NCBI GenBank assembly: GCA_963719135.1
Contig: CAVRAZ010000006.1
Span: 573,890-637,889 of the forward strand
Direction: 5' to 3'
Origin: CAVRAZ01 sp963719135
Lineage (GTDB): Bacteria > Pseudomonadota > Gammaproteobacteria > DSM-19610
DNA: 64,000 nucleotides
The notes below the pieces were generated by a model, which searched no databases, had not been told where the DNA came from, and worked only from the letters and a program-made list of their open reading frames with translations. Positions within the stretch are counted from its first letter, which is position 1; each line of letters starts with the position of its first letter. Positions 26,297 through 35,241 of this stretch are shown here, in pieces. The translations under genes were made by a program, and so were the position numbers.

Positions 26297-26966
26297 CCAC
26301 GCGAACAAGCTGGACGACACCGAAACCAAGCACCAGAGCGCCCGCCACCCGGCGGGCGCTCTTACTTGTAGCCCATGCCGACACACGGCCGGTAGCCGCA
26401 CCCAGCACCAGCATCAGTGGCAGCGTACCGATACCGAAGGCAAGCATCAAGCCGGCGCCGTATAGAGGCCCGCCCGATGAAATCGACCAGATCAACACAC
26501 TGTATACCAGACCGCAGGGCAGCCACCCCCAGAAGACGCCAAGCACAAACGCCCGTGAGACCGTGCGCACGGGCATGAACCGCCTGGCAAATGGTTCGAT
26601 ATGCCGCCAGAGACGCGACCCCAGCGACTCCACCAGCGAAAGGCCGCGCCACCAGCCGCCAAGGTATAGACCGAGCGCCACCATGAACAACGCCGCAACT
26701 ACCTGCAATCCCATCTGCACCTGTCTGATGGCCGCCCAATGGATCGCCATCCAGCCGATTCCGCCCATCAGCCCGCCGGCCAACGTGTAGCTGCTCAAGC
26801 GTCCCGCGTTGTAGGCGAGCAGGAACGGCAGCATGCGGCTCGTGGTTCGCACTTGGCCTGGAAGACCAAGCGTCAGAGCCGTTACGATGCCGCCACACAT
26901 TCCAACACAATGCACACCGCCGAGCAGGCCGACGAGAAAGGCCGAGAGCAGCGAGATCGAAATCAC
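26286..26966 (-). CDS. TauE/SafE-like (DsbD-2/UreH-type) inner-membrane protein
   Basis: 226 residues, about six membrane helices. The N-terminal motif GGVHCVGMCGG is typical of the DsbD-2-like family of cysteine-containing membrane proteins found with cytochrome and metal biogenesis genes. Substrate not determined by sequence. It overlaps the preceding ampG-like gene by 4 bases (ATGA-type junction), implying coupling. The C-terminal coding region contains a strong hairpin that would act as a terminator for the opposite strand. Confidence 0.75.
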   Translation of the reverse strand: MISISLLSAFLVGLLGGVHCVGMCGGIVTALTLGLPGQVRTTSRMLPFLLAYNAGRLSSYTLAGGLMGGIGWMAIHWAAIRQVQMGLQVVAALFMVALGLYLGGWWRGLSLVESLGSRLWRHIEPFARRFMPVRTVSRAFVLGVFWGWLPCGLVYSVLIWSISSGGPLYGAGLMLAFGIGTLPLMLVLGAATGRVSAWATSKSARRVAGALVLGFGVVQLVRVVSV

Positions 26967-28189
26967 GCGGTAACTTCCCGCATCCAGCCTTTGAACCGGA
27001 TCAGCAGCAACAACCCGGGCACGGCGATCAGGGCACAGGTGATGAAGAACGTGATCCAGCCCATTGCTTCAGCCATATAGCCGGTCGGCGCGGCGACAAG
27101 TACACGGGGTATACCCATCAGGCTGCTGAGCAGCGCGTACTGGGTGGCCGTAAATTTCCTGTTGGTGATACTCGCCATGAATGCAACAAAGGCGGATGTT
27201 CCCATACCTCCACTGAAGTTTTCGAATGCGATCACGCCGGCGAGCCATGCCAGACTGTGACCCTGCACCGCCAGGACGGCAAAGCCCAGGGTGGACAGCG
27301 CCTGGAGCACACCAAACCAACACAGCGCCGCATAGATACCGATGCGCAAAATGATCAGACCACCGACCAGACTGCCAATGACCGTCGCCCAGAACCCGAA
27401 CAGCTTGACAATTGCACCGATCTCGGTCTTGGTGAAGCCGATCTCCAGGTAGAATGGCGTGGTCATGTTGCTGGCCATCGTATCGCCAACCTTGTACAGC
27501 AGAATGAACAATAGTATCAGCAGTGCATCGCGGCGCTTAAAGTAATCAGCGAAGGGCTGGAAAACCGCTTCCTGAAGACTGGTTGGCACGCCGGCTGCCC
27601 CTGCCGGTTCAGGCGCAAACAGAGTGGTCAGTGGACCGACCAACATGAACAACGCCATCAATTGATAGACCGCCTTGAACGGTACAATATCGGCCAGAAT
27701 CAACCCGCCGCCCGACGCCACCAGCATGCCGACACGATAGCCGTTCACATACAAGGATGCGCCAAAGCCCAGCTCCCGGTCGGTAAGCGCCTCGCGCCGG
27801 TAGGCATCGATCACAATATCCTGCGTCGCCGAAAAAAAAGTCACCAGCATCGCCGCGACTGCAACACCGAGCGGCGCCTGCGCCGGCCGTGTCCAGCCCA
27901 GCGCCGCGATTGTGATCACCAGAAACACCTGCGTACCCAGCAGCCATCCCCGTCGGCGCCCCAGACCTGTCACGCTGAAGCGATCGGCAAGCGGCGCCCA
28001 GAGAAATTTCAGCGTATAGGGCAGTCCGACCAGTGCAAACAACCCCATTGTGCCCAGATCAACGCCTTCCTCCTTCATCCAGGCCTGCAATACGGACCCG
28101 GTCAATAGCAGCGGCAACCCTGACGAAAATCCCATCAGCAGCGTGACGAACATTCGCCCTGAAAAGATCGACCTGAGTGCGGTGCTCAT
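26963..28189 (-). CDS. ampG: AmpG-like MFS permease
   Basis: 408 residues with about 12 predicted hydrophobic helices. Features of AmpG: LMGFSSGLPLLLTGSVLQAWM at the N-terminus, LPYTLKFLWAPLADR in the first loop and TFFSATQDIVIDAYRRE in helix 4-5. AmpG imports anhydromuropeptides for cell-wall recycling and beta-lactamase signalling. It lies upstream of, and overlapping, the TauE/SafE-like gene. MFS relatives with other substrates cannot be fully excluded. Confidence 0.85.
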   Translation of the reverse strand: MSTALRSIFSGRMFVTLLMGFSSGLPLLLTGSVLQAWMKEEGVDLGTMGLFALVGLPYTLKFLWAPLADRFSVTGLGRRRGWLLGTQVFLVITIAALGWTRPAQAPLGVAVAAMLVTFFSATQDIVIDAYRREALTDRELGFGASLYVNGYRVGMLVASGGGLILADIVPFKAVYQLMALFMLVGPLTTLFAPEPAGAAGVPTSLQEAVFQPFADYFKRRDALLILLFILLYKVGDTMASNMTTPFYLEIGFTKTEIGAIVKLFGFWATVIGSLVGGLIILRIGIYAALCWFGVLQALSTLGFAVLAVQGHSLAWLAGVIAFENFSGGMGTSAFVAFMASITNRKFTATQYALLSSLMGIPRVLVAAPTGYMAEAMGWITFFITCALIAVPGLLLLIRFKGWMREVTA

Positions 28190-28240
28190 TCGGCGATCAA
28201 GTCGACTACGGATTCTGGCCGCGCCCGGGCCAGCACGACA

Positions 28241-29014
28241 CTAAAGATCGTAGTCATAGTCGATAATCAATGGAGCATGGTCGGAAAAGCGCCGGTCCTT
28301 ATAGATCCTGGCGCTGCGCACACACTTGGCGAGCGCCGGCGTCACTACCTGATAGTCGATCCGCCAACCCACGTTCTTTGCCCAAGCCTGACCCCGATTC
28401 GACCACCAGGTATACTGATCCGGGCGTTGATCGACGACACGAAAGGCATCGACAAAACCCGCCGGTCCGAACAACTCATCCATCCAGGCACGCTCCTCGG
28501 GAAGAAAACCGGAATTCTTCTGGTTGCCCCGCCAGTCCTTCAAATCGACCTGCTTGTGCGCGATGTTCCAGTCGCCGCAGATGATGTAGTCCCGGCGCCG
28601 CCGCCGGATGCGCCTCAGGTACGGCATGAAGCGTTCCATCATGCTGAATTTCTCCCGCCGCCGCGCCTCGCTCGAGGAACCGGAGTGCGGATACAGGGAG
28701 ACGATGCTCAATGCGCCGAACCTGACCTCCAGGTAACGTCCCTCGGCGTCCACGTCCGGCCAGCCCAGGCCCTCGATTACCTCGTCCGGCTTGCGTCGCG
28801 TGTAGATCGCGACCCCGCTGTAGCCTTTCTTCTCCGCATCGTGGAAGAATGCCTGATAACCGCGCGGCCAGAAGATTCGATCATCCAGCTGCCGCCGCTG
28901 CGCCTTGGTTTCCTGCATGCATATCACGTCGGCCCGCTGGCGGGTCATCCAGCCAAAGAACCCCTTGCGCGCCCCCGACCGGATGCCGTTGACGTTGATA
29001 GTGATTATGCGCAT
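28241..29014 (-). CDS. xthA: Exodeoxyribonuclease III-family protein (in the Crc position)
   Basis: 257 residues, endonuclease/exonuclease/phosphatase fold. Catalytic residues of ExoIII are present: Glu in MQETKA, Asp/Asn in ICGDWNIAH, Asp/His in FSDHAPLI, and YSGVAIYTRR. Divergent from pyrE, the place where pseudomonads carry Crc, a non-nuclease relative in which, to my knowledge, several of these residues are lost. The retained residues argue for an AP endonuclease/3' exonuclease. ATG 29014 has GGAGGAGAAC directly upstream. A longer frame upstream is unsupported. Confidence 0.87.
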   Translation of the reverse strand: MRIITINVNGIRSGARKGFFGWMTRQRADVICMQETKAQRRQLDDRIFWPRGYQAFFHDAEKKGYSGVAIYTRRKPDEVIEGLGWPDVDAEGRYLEVRFGALSIVSLYPHSGSSSEARRREKFSMMERFMPYLRRIRRRRRDYIICGDWNIAHKQVDLKDWRGNQKNSGFLPEERAWMDELFGPAGFVDAFRVVDQRPDQYTWWSNRGQAWAKNVGWRIDYQVVTPALAKCVRSARIYKDRRFSDHAPLIIDYDYDL

Positions 29015-29081
29015 GCGTTCTCCTCCGATCCCCGCGCGTGTATCATACCGGACCCTGACCGCTCCGGCCGGACTTGAGAAC

Positions 29082-29723
29082 ATGAACGACTACAAATCCG
29101 AGTTTCTGCAATTCGCGATCGAAGTCGGCGTGCTCCGCTTCGGCGAATTTACCCTGAAATCCGGCCGAATAAGCCCGTATTTTTTCAACGCGGGCCTTTT
29201 CAACCGGGGCAGCCACCTTGCCCGGCTGGGTCGCTTCTACGCTCAGACGATCACCGAGTCGGGCCTAGACTTCGACGTTCTGTTCGGACCTGCTTACAAG
29301 GGCATTCCCTTGGCAGCGGCAACCGCCATCGCCTTGTTCGATCGACATCGGCGTGACCTACCCTGGTGCTTTAACCGCAAGGAAGCGAAAGCCCACGGCG
29401 AGGGCGGCAACTTGGTCGGCGCACCGCTGGAAGGGCGGGTGTTGATCATCGACAACGTCATCACGGCCGGCACCGCCATTCGTGAATCGCTGGACGTCAT
29501 TTTCGCCGCCGGTGCCCGCGCCAGCGGGGTGGTGATTGCGCTCGACCGGCAGGAGCGCGGCAAGGGCGAACGTTCGGCGATACAGGAAGTCGAACAGGAC
29601 CTCGGATTGCGCGTCTGCAGCATCGTAACGCTCAGCGAGATGCAGAAATTCCTGGCGGGCAAATCGGCATTCGGCACGGCGCTGGACGCCATCGGACGCT
29701 ACCGCGAACAATATGGCGACTAA
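29082..29723 (+). CDS. pyrE: Orotate phosphoribosyltransferase
   Basis: 213 residues, type I PRTase: VLRFGEFTLKSGRISPYFFN at the N-terminus, LFGPAYKGIPLAAATA, FNRKEAKAHGEGG loop and the PRPP motif VLIIDNVITAGTAIRES. It forms OMP from orotate. ATG 29082 is 67 bp from the divergent ExoIII-type gene start, so both promoters share this short interval. It is physically separate from the pyrR-pyrB cluster of the same pathway at 15.7-19.4 kb. Confidence 0.97.
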   Translation: MNDYKSEFLQFAIEVGVLRFGEFTLKSGRISPYFFNAGLFNRGSHLARLGRFYAQTITESGLDFDVLFGPAYKGIPLAAATAIALFDRHRRDLPWCFNRKEAKAHGEGGNLVGAPLEGRVLIIDNVITAGTAIRESLDVIFAAGARASGVVIALDRQERGKGERSAIQEVEQDLGLRVCSIVTLSEMQKFLAGKSAFGTALDAIGRYREQYGD

Positions 29724-29741
29724 TTCTCACGGCGACACGGG

Positions 29742-30497
29742 TCAGCCGACGATCAGCTTGAGACCGATGCCCAACGTGATCACTTCATAGCCTCGCTTGA
29801 TCCAGTGGTTACCCTTTTCGATCGCCAGATGGGCGCCGATGTAACCGCCCAGCAGCGAGCCCGCCAGCAGCGCCGGTAACCAGTTCCACCGGATTTCCGC
29901 AAGCCAACCCAGGGTAATCGCGCCCGTCCCGTTCCAGAACAGGCCGACCTGGATCAGTGTATAGGCGACGGCGCGCTTGTAATCGAAGCCGAACCAGCGC
30001 ACCAGCCAGAGTGTCACGAACAACCCGGTACCGGAGGTCAGCGAACCGTTGAGTATGCCGATACCAAAGAGCGCCAACGCGCCGATCCACAGACCGGTAC
30101 CGGCGCGGTTCCGTGGTTGCTCGGTTTGTCCCAGGTGCGGCTGCAACCAGGAATAGATACCCAGCCCGGCCGTCAGCACGCCCAGGGCCAGCTCCGCCTG
30201 CCGCCCCGGCACGCCGAGGATCAGTCGCGCACCGAGGATGACACCCGGAATACCCGCCACGAGCATGAGCATCGCCACTGCTGGTTCGAGAGCGCGTTCT
30301 CTCAAGTGCCTAAGCGTAGCGCCGATACCCAACGCGACGGTCGCAACTTTGTGAGTAGCCAGAGCAATCGGAAACGGAAGACCGAGAAAGATCAGCGCAG
30401 GCAACTGAATCAGCCCTGCGCCACCACCAGAAAAAGCGGAAAAGATGTTAGCTACCAACGAGATTGCGAACAGCGCCAATTGATCCGTCGTACTCAT
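29742..30497 (-). CDS. TSUP/TauE-SafE family transporter
   Basis: 251 residues, about eight hydrophobic helices. N-terminal FSAFSGGGAGLIQLPALIFLGLPFPIALATHKVATVALG contains the GGGxG and ATHK features typical of the family that includes sulfite/sulfonate exporters (here split by my description; the visible core is FSGGGAGLIQLP). The substrate is unknown; anion export is the family expectation. It is convergent with pyrE and divergent from the DUF4124 gene, 38 bp away. Confidence 0.8.
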   Translation of the reverse strand: MSTTDQLALFAISLVANIFSAFSGGGAGLIQLPALIFLGLPFPIALATHKVATVALGIGATLRHLRERALEPAVAMLMLVAGIPGVILGARLILGVPGRQAELALGVLTAGLGIYSWLQPHLGQTEQPRNRAGTGLWIGALALFGIGILNGSLTSGTGLFVTLWLVRWFGFDYKRAVAYTLIQVGLFWNGTGAITLGWLAEIRWNWLPALLAGSLLGGYIGAHLAIEKGNHWIKRGYEVITLGIGLKLIVG

Positions 30498-30535
30498 TCT
30501 GTGTAAATTCCAGTTAACGGGGAGCGAAGTTCCAG

Positions 30536-31259
30536 ATGCCCAGCGCCTTGACCACCACTACCACGCGGCTTCGGGCGTCGGCGTTCCTGGCATTGTTGCT
30601 GGGTGTGAGCACCTCGACGGATGCAGGAAAGCTTTACAGGTGGGTCGACGATCAGGGCCAAGTGCGCTACGGCGACCAAGTCCCGCCCCAGTATGCGAGT
30701 CAACGTCAGGATACGCTCAACGCGCAGGGAATTGTCGTCGAGACCAAGGCGGCGGCCAAAACCCCTGAGCAGGTTGCCGAGGAACGACGCGCGGCCGAAC
30801 TCGCCGCCGAGGAAGAACGGATACGCCAGGAGCGCGCGCAACACGATCATATGCTGTTGAGCACCTTCACGTCGGAAGACGATCTCGTCATGACGCGCGA
30901 CGGCAAAATCGCAGCCATCGAAGCGGCTGTCCGGCTGGCCGGGGCGCGGATGGAAAAAGCCGAGCAGAGACTCACAGACCTGACCCGCCGAGCGGCCGAA
31001 CGTCGAACGCGGCGGCAACCCCGTCTCTGACGAGTTACGCCGCCAGATTGCGGATGCCCGGGAGAAGATCGATCAAAATCACGAGTACATCAAGAACCGG
31101 CTGGCCGAGCAAGACGAAATCCGGCACCAGTTCGAACTCGACCTGCAGCGCTTTCGCGAACTGAAAGCGGAGCAACGGGAAATGGAAAGTCAGGCCGCTG
31201 GCGACGCCCCGGCGTCCTCAGGCCCGGATCAGGGTGCCCACACCCTCGTCGGTAAATAG
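30536..31259 (+). pseudogene. DUF4124 domain protein, frameshifted
   Basis: The first frame starts at 30536 with a signal peptide (about 30 residues) then LYRWVDDQGQVRYGDQVPP, the DUF4124 hallmark, and a charged coiled coil. It ends prematurely at TGA 31028-31030 after RRTRRQPRL. In another frame, from about 31000 on, the coiled coil continues (ERGGNPVSDELRRQIADAREK..., then KNRLAEQDEIRHQFELDL) up to TAG 31257-31259. One added base (or two lost) between about 30995 and 31012 explains it. The tail overlaps the convergent argB end by 42 bp. Likely a periplasmic protein of unknown role, or an assembly error. Confidence 0.8.
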
Positions 31260-32111
31260 TTCCACCAGCACGGCATGTTCGATACGCCCATCGATGATGT
31301 GCGCCGCCGCGACGCCGGACTGAACTGCAGACAGCGCGCAACGTATCTTCGGCAGCATGCCGCCGTGGATGGTCCCGTCGGCAATCAGTCTGTCGACTTC
31401 GGCCGCTGACAGCCCGGTCAGGAGTTTGTTCTCCTTGTCCAGCAGGCCGGTGGTGTTGGTCAGCAGAATCAACTTTTCCGCGCCCAGCACTTCGGCCATT
31501 CGACCGGCAACCAGATCCGCATTGATATTGTAGGACCGGCCGTCGTCGCCTACGCCGATCGGGGCAATCACCGGAATGAATCCCCCCTCCAGTACCATCC
31601 GCACGACGCCGGGGTCGATGCTTGCCACATCGCCGACATGACCGATGTCGATAATTTCGGGCGCGTCCATGGTCTCCAACTCGCGGCTGATGGTCAGCTT
31701 GCGGGCTCGAATCAGGTCGCCGTCCTTGCCCGTCAGTCCGACCGCACGCCCGCCGTGGCTCGTAACCAGGTTGACAATTTCCTTGTTGACCAACCCACCC
31801 AGAACCATTTCCACCACGTCCATGGTCTCGCTGTCGGTAACGCGCATACCCTGGACGAAGGTACTTTCCTTGCCGATTTTGCGGAGCACTTCGCCAATCT
31901 GGGGTCCGCCGCCGTGCACGACCACGGGGTTGATGCCGACGAGCCTCATCAGGACGATGTCCCGCGCAAAGCCGCTCTTTAGCTTTTCGTCAACCATCGC
32001 GTTGCCCCCGTACTTGACGACCACCGTCTTGCCGCGGAAACGACGAATGTACGGCAGGGCTTCGCTGAGCACCCGCGCTACACGGGTGGCCGCCTGGGAA
32101 TCGAGACTCAT
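31218..32111 (-). CDS. argB: Acetylglutamate kinase
   Basis: 297 residues, amino acid kinase fold. VVVKYGGNAM near residue 29, VVHGGGPQIGEVL, and GLVNKEIVNLV fit ArgB, which phosphorylates N-acetylglutamate in arginine synthesis. ATG 32111 is chosen because upstream residues come from reading through the algC end. It lies 94 bases after algC on the same strand, as in pseudomonads (algC-argB). The family is often arginine-sensitive, but this cannot be read here. Confidence 0.96.
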   Translation of the reverse strand: MSLDSQAATRVARVLSEALPYIRRFRGKTVVVKYGGNAMVDEKLKSGFARDIVLMRLVGINPVVVHGGGPQIGEVLRKIGKESTFVQGMRVTDSETMDVVEMVLGGLVNKEIVNLVTSHGGRAVGLTGKDGDLIRARKLTISRELETMDAPEIIDIGHVGDVASIDPGVVRMVLEGGFIPVIAPIGVGDDGRSYNINADLVAGRMAEVLGAEKLILLTNTTGLLDKENKLLTGLSAAEVDRLIADGTIHGGMLPKIRCALSAVQSGVAAAHIIDGRIEHAVLVELFTDEGVGTLIRA

Positions 32112-32205
32112 TTTGGAAACAACTCCGGCAAGAGTGAGAGAAAGTGGAAACATACCAAATCCGCCGCGGGAATCGAATCCCGCGCGCGGCGGGCTCGGCT
32201 GCGTC

Positions 32206-34731
32206 TCAGAAGGGCAGCGACAAACCAGGGTTGACCGCCAGCATTTCTCGCCTGAAGGACTCCTGTATCGTATGCAGGGCCAGCTCGTCCTCGGCCTCGA
32301 AGCGCAGGACCAGGCAGGGCGTTGTGTTGGACGCCCGCACCAGCCCCCAGCCACGATCGAATTCCACGCGGATTCCGTCGATGGTCGACACCTGCGCATC
32401 CCCAAACTGCGCATTGCGGCGCAACTGCTCCATGAAGACCGCCGGTTCGCCTTCGGACATCGGCAGATTCAATTCGGGGGTGTTGACGCTGTCGGGGAGC
32501 CCGTCAAAGGTATCCGCCACGGTACCCGCCTCGTTACTGAGAATCTCCAAGAGGCGCGCCGCCGCATAGAGTGCGTCGTCGAAGCCGTACCAGCGTTCCT
32601 TGAAGAAGATGTGCCCGCTCATCTCCCCGGCCAGCAAAGCGCCCGTTTCCTTCATCTTTGCCTTGATCAGTGAATGCCCCGTTTGCCACATCAGGGGCTC
32701 GCCGCCGTTTTCGGCGATAATCCGGGCCAGGTTGCGCGAGCACTTGACGTCGTAAATGATCAGGGCGCCGGGGTTGCGGGAGAGCACGTCGCGCGCATAG
32801 AGTATCATGAGTCGGTCGGGCCAGATGATGGCGCCGCGCGAGGTGACGACGCCGATGCGGTCGCCATCACCGTCGAAAGCCAGCCCCAAGTCGGCGCCGC
32901 TGTCCAGCACCGCCTTGATCAGGCCGGTCAGGTTCTCCGGTTTGCTGGGGTCCGGATGATGATTCGGGAAACTGCCGTCAACGTCGCAGAACAGCTCGAT
33001 GATTTCGCAACCCAACGCCTTGATCAGCGCCGGCGCCGCATTGCCGGCAACACCGTTGCCGCAGTCGACGACCACTTTCAGTTTGCGCGCCAGTTGTACG
33101 TCGGACGTTATCTGTTGCAGGTAGTCCTGCAATACGTTGACCTGCTTCACCGTACCGTCGCCGGTCAGAAGATCACCGCTTTCGATGCGGCGACGCAACT
33201 CCTGAATGCCGCCGTCAGCCAAGGTCTCTCCACCGAGAACGATTTTGAAACCGTTGTAGTTGGCGGGGTTGTGGCTGCCGGTGACCATGACACCCGACTG
33301 CGTACCCAGGTGCTGTGCGGCGAAATAGAGCACCGGAGTCGGCACTTCGCCGACGTCCAACACGTCCCGCCCCGTTGATCTCAATCCGCGTATCAGCGCT
33401 GCCGACAGGTCGGGCCCCGACAGGCGACCGTCGCGCCCCACCACCACGGACTGCTCGCCGCGGAAATACGCCTCGCTGCCGATTGCACGTCCGATGTCAT
33501 ACGCAACGTCCGCATCGAGCGTTTCACCGACGACGCCTCGGATATCGTACGCACGGAATATCGAGGGACTCAGCTTTCCGGCCGCCGAAAATTCTTCCGA
33601 CGCCACGATGCCGGACTTGTCGAACAACAGATCGCCGGCCGCCTCGTCGATGGCGTCGATGCCTTCGAGTTCGGGTTGCTTCTCCTTGACGGGCACGGCG
33701 ACCACCTTTGCCATGCCGGCCTTGGCGCTGCGGGCCATCAACTCGATGGTATCCCTGAACTCGGCGACGGCGGCGGGGTATTCGGCCTTGACTCGACGCT
33801 CCGTGAAGTCTTTGACGATGGCCAGTTGCGTCGCCTGATCACGCCGTAAGGCCTTGAGTGTTCTGCCGTACAGAAGCCAGCCGACCGGCAACAACAGCAA
33901 CGCGACCGCCGCCGCTGTCAGGACGCCCATGAGCAACAGTGAATTGCGATCCGCCTGCAGCGACCCTGGCAGCCAATAGGCGATCCGCCACCGACTTCCG
34001 GAAATCGGTGCACTGCCGCGTGGAGCACCCTGCTTCAGCGTCTGGTCGCCCCTGGCGCTGATCACCAGCGTGTTGCCGCCGGAAACCTGCTGCAACTCGA
34101 CGAAGCCCGAGGTCGAGGACCGATCCAGGATGTTCTGCAATCCCTGAACCGGAAAGCTGATCATCAGGTTACCGACGATGCGCTTGCCGGAATAATCCAG
34201 GACCCGGCGCACGAGGTTGATGTGTTGCTGCGGCGACCCAGAGGCATGAACTTCCATGTCCGGCTGCACGTCACTGGTCTCGGCGGCCCGCAACATGTCG
34301 ATTGCGGCAAAGGTCAAGGGTGGCGTGGCGGTGACATCTTCTTGCGTCAGACCGGGCGTGAGCAACCGGACTCGGATCGATTCCGGGAACAGGTACCCCA
34401 GCGCGCGTGCCTTCTCGTTCAGCGCGGCCTGGTCACCACCCTGGAAGAGGTTGACGATGTCGATGTCCTTGGCCACCAGCTCCGCGGTCGCAATCTGCCG
34501 CTCCACCCAGTTTTCCAGGCCGCTGGCGAACATCTGTGCGGTAGTCTGCGCCTGTTGATCGGCAAAGGTTTCCAGGTCACCGCCCAGCCGCCACCCCATA
34601 ACCAGCGGCGGTACAGGGATCAGCAGCATAGCGAACAGCACCAGCAGGAGAATTTGGCTGCGGATGCTTAACCGGGGGCCGCCGGACGACAAGGTCCTAG
34701 CTGACTTCTTCTTGCCCAGCAGCGTCTTCAT
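32206..34731 (-). CDS. algC: AlgC-like phosphomannomutase/phosphoglucomutase with N-terminal membrane anchor and periplasmic domain
   Basis: 841 residues. Residues 1-350 hold a basic start, a membrane helix at about 25-45 (ILLLVLFAMLLIPVPPLV), a probable periplasmic region and a second helix near 265-290 (LLLMGVLTAAAVALLLLPVG). From about 390 the phosphohexomutase begins (FRAYDIRGVVGE), with phospho-serine loop TGSHNPANYNG at Ser486 and metal site DGDGDRIG. It interconverts mannose-6-P and mannose-1-P (also glucose phosphates) for exopolysaccharide and LPS. Normal AlgC is about 460 residues; the sensor-like N-terminal half is a known variation in some lineages. Confidence 0.92.
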   Translation of the reverse strand: MKTLLGKKKSARTLSSGGPRLSIRSQILLLVLFAMLLIPVPPLVMGWRLGGDLETFADQQAQTTAQMFASGLENWVERQIATAELVAKDIDIVNLFQGGDQAALNEKARALGYLFPESIRVRLLTPGLTQEDVTATPPLTFAAIDMLRAAETSDVQPDMEVHASGSPQQHINLVRRVLDYSGKRIVGNLMISFPVQGLQNILDRSSTSGFVELQQVSGGNTLVISARGDQTLKQGAPRGSAPISGSRWRIAYWLPGSLQADRNSLLLMGVLTAAAVALLLLPVGWLLYGRTLKALRRDQATQLAIVKDFTERRVKAEYPAAVAEFRDTIELMARSAKAGMAKVVAVPVKEKQPELEGIDAIDEAAGDLLFDKSGIVASEEFSAAGKLSPSIFRAYDIRGVVGETLDADVAYDIGRAIGSEAYFRGEQSVVVGRDGRLSGPDLSAALIRGLRSTGRDVLDVGEVPTPVLYFAAQHLGTQSGVMVTGSHNPANYNGFKIVLGGETLADGGIQELRRRIESGDLLTGDGTVKQVNVLQDYLQQITSDVQLARKLKVVVDCGNGVAGNAAPALIKALGCEIIELFCDVDGSFPNHHPDPSKPENLTGLIKAVLDSGADLGLAFDGDGDRIGVVTSRGAIIWPDRLMILYARDVLSRNPGALIIYDVKCSRNLARIIAENGGEPLMWQTGHSLIKAKMKETGALLAGEMSGHIFFKERWYGFDDALYAAARLLEILSNEAGTVADTFDGLPDSVNTPELNLPMSEGEPAVFMEQLRRNAQFGDAQVSTIDGIRVEFDRGWGLVRASNTTPCLVLRFEAEDELALHTIQESFRREMLAVNPGLSLPF

Positions 34732-34785
34732 GGAAAAAATGGAATAATTCCTTTTAACTCACAATACGTTAACTGCGCACCTACT

Positions 34786-35241
34786 TTACGTCCGGCCGGT
34801 GTGTCCGAATCCGCCAGCGCCCCGTTGGCTATCGGCAAATGTCTCTACGACTTCAAAATTTGCCTGCACGACCGGCACGAACACCATCTGCGCGATACGC
34901 TCGCCCGGTTCGATAACAAATGGCGCCTGACCGCGGTTCCAGCAGGACACGAACAACTGCCCCTGGTAATCCGAATCGATGAGGCCTACCAGATTGCCCA
35001 GCACGATCCCGTGCTTGTGGCCAAGGCCCGAGCGCGGCAACAGCACCGCCGCGAGTCCCGGGTCGCCGATATGGATGGCGATCCCGGTCGGCAACAGTTC
35101 GGTGGCGCCCGAGGCCAACTCCAGTGGCGTGTCCAGGCAGGCGCGCAGATCCATGCCGGCCGCCCCGCCCGTCGCATAGTCCGGCAACGGGAAGTCGCGT
35201 CCAATCCGCGGGTCCATGATCTTAAGCTGAATCTGACTCAT
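34786..35241 (-). CDS. dut: dUTP diphosphatase
   Basis: 151 residues, trimeric dUTPase with all five motifs recognisable: GAAGMDLRA, PRSGLGHKHG, GNLVGLIDSDYQG, ERIAQMVFVP and the C-terminal RGAGGFGHTG that closes over the substrate. It hydrolyses dUTP to dUMP. It overlaps the coaBC stop by 20 bases, the usual coaBC-dut order. No oddities. Confidence 0.97.
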   Translation of the reverse strand: MSQIQLKIMDPRIGRDFPLPDYATGGAAGMDLRACLDTPLELASGATELLPTGIAIHIGDPGLAAVLLPRSGLGHKHGIVLGNLVGLIDSDYQGQLFVSCWNRGQAPFVIEPGERIAQMVFVPVVQANFEVVETFADSQRGAGGFGHTGRT

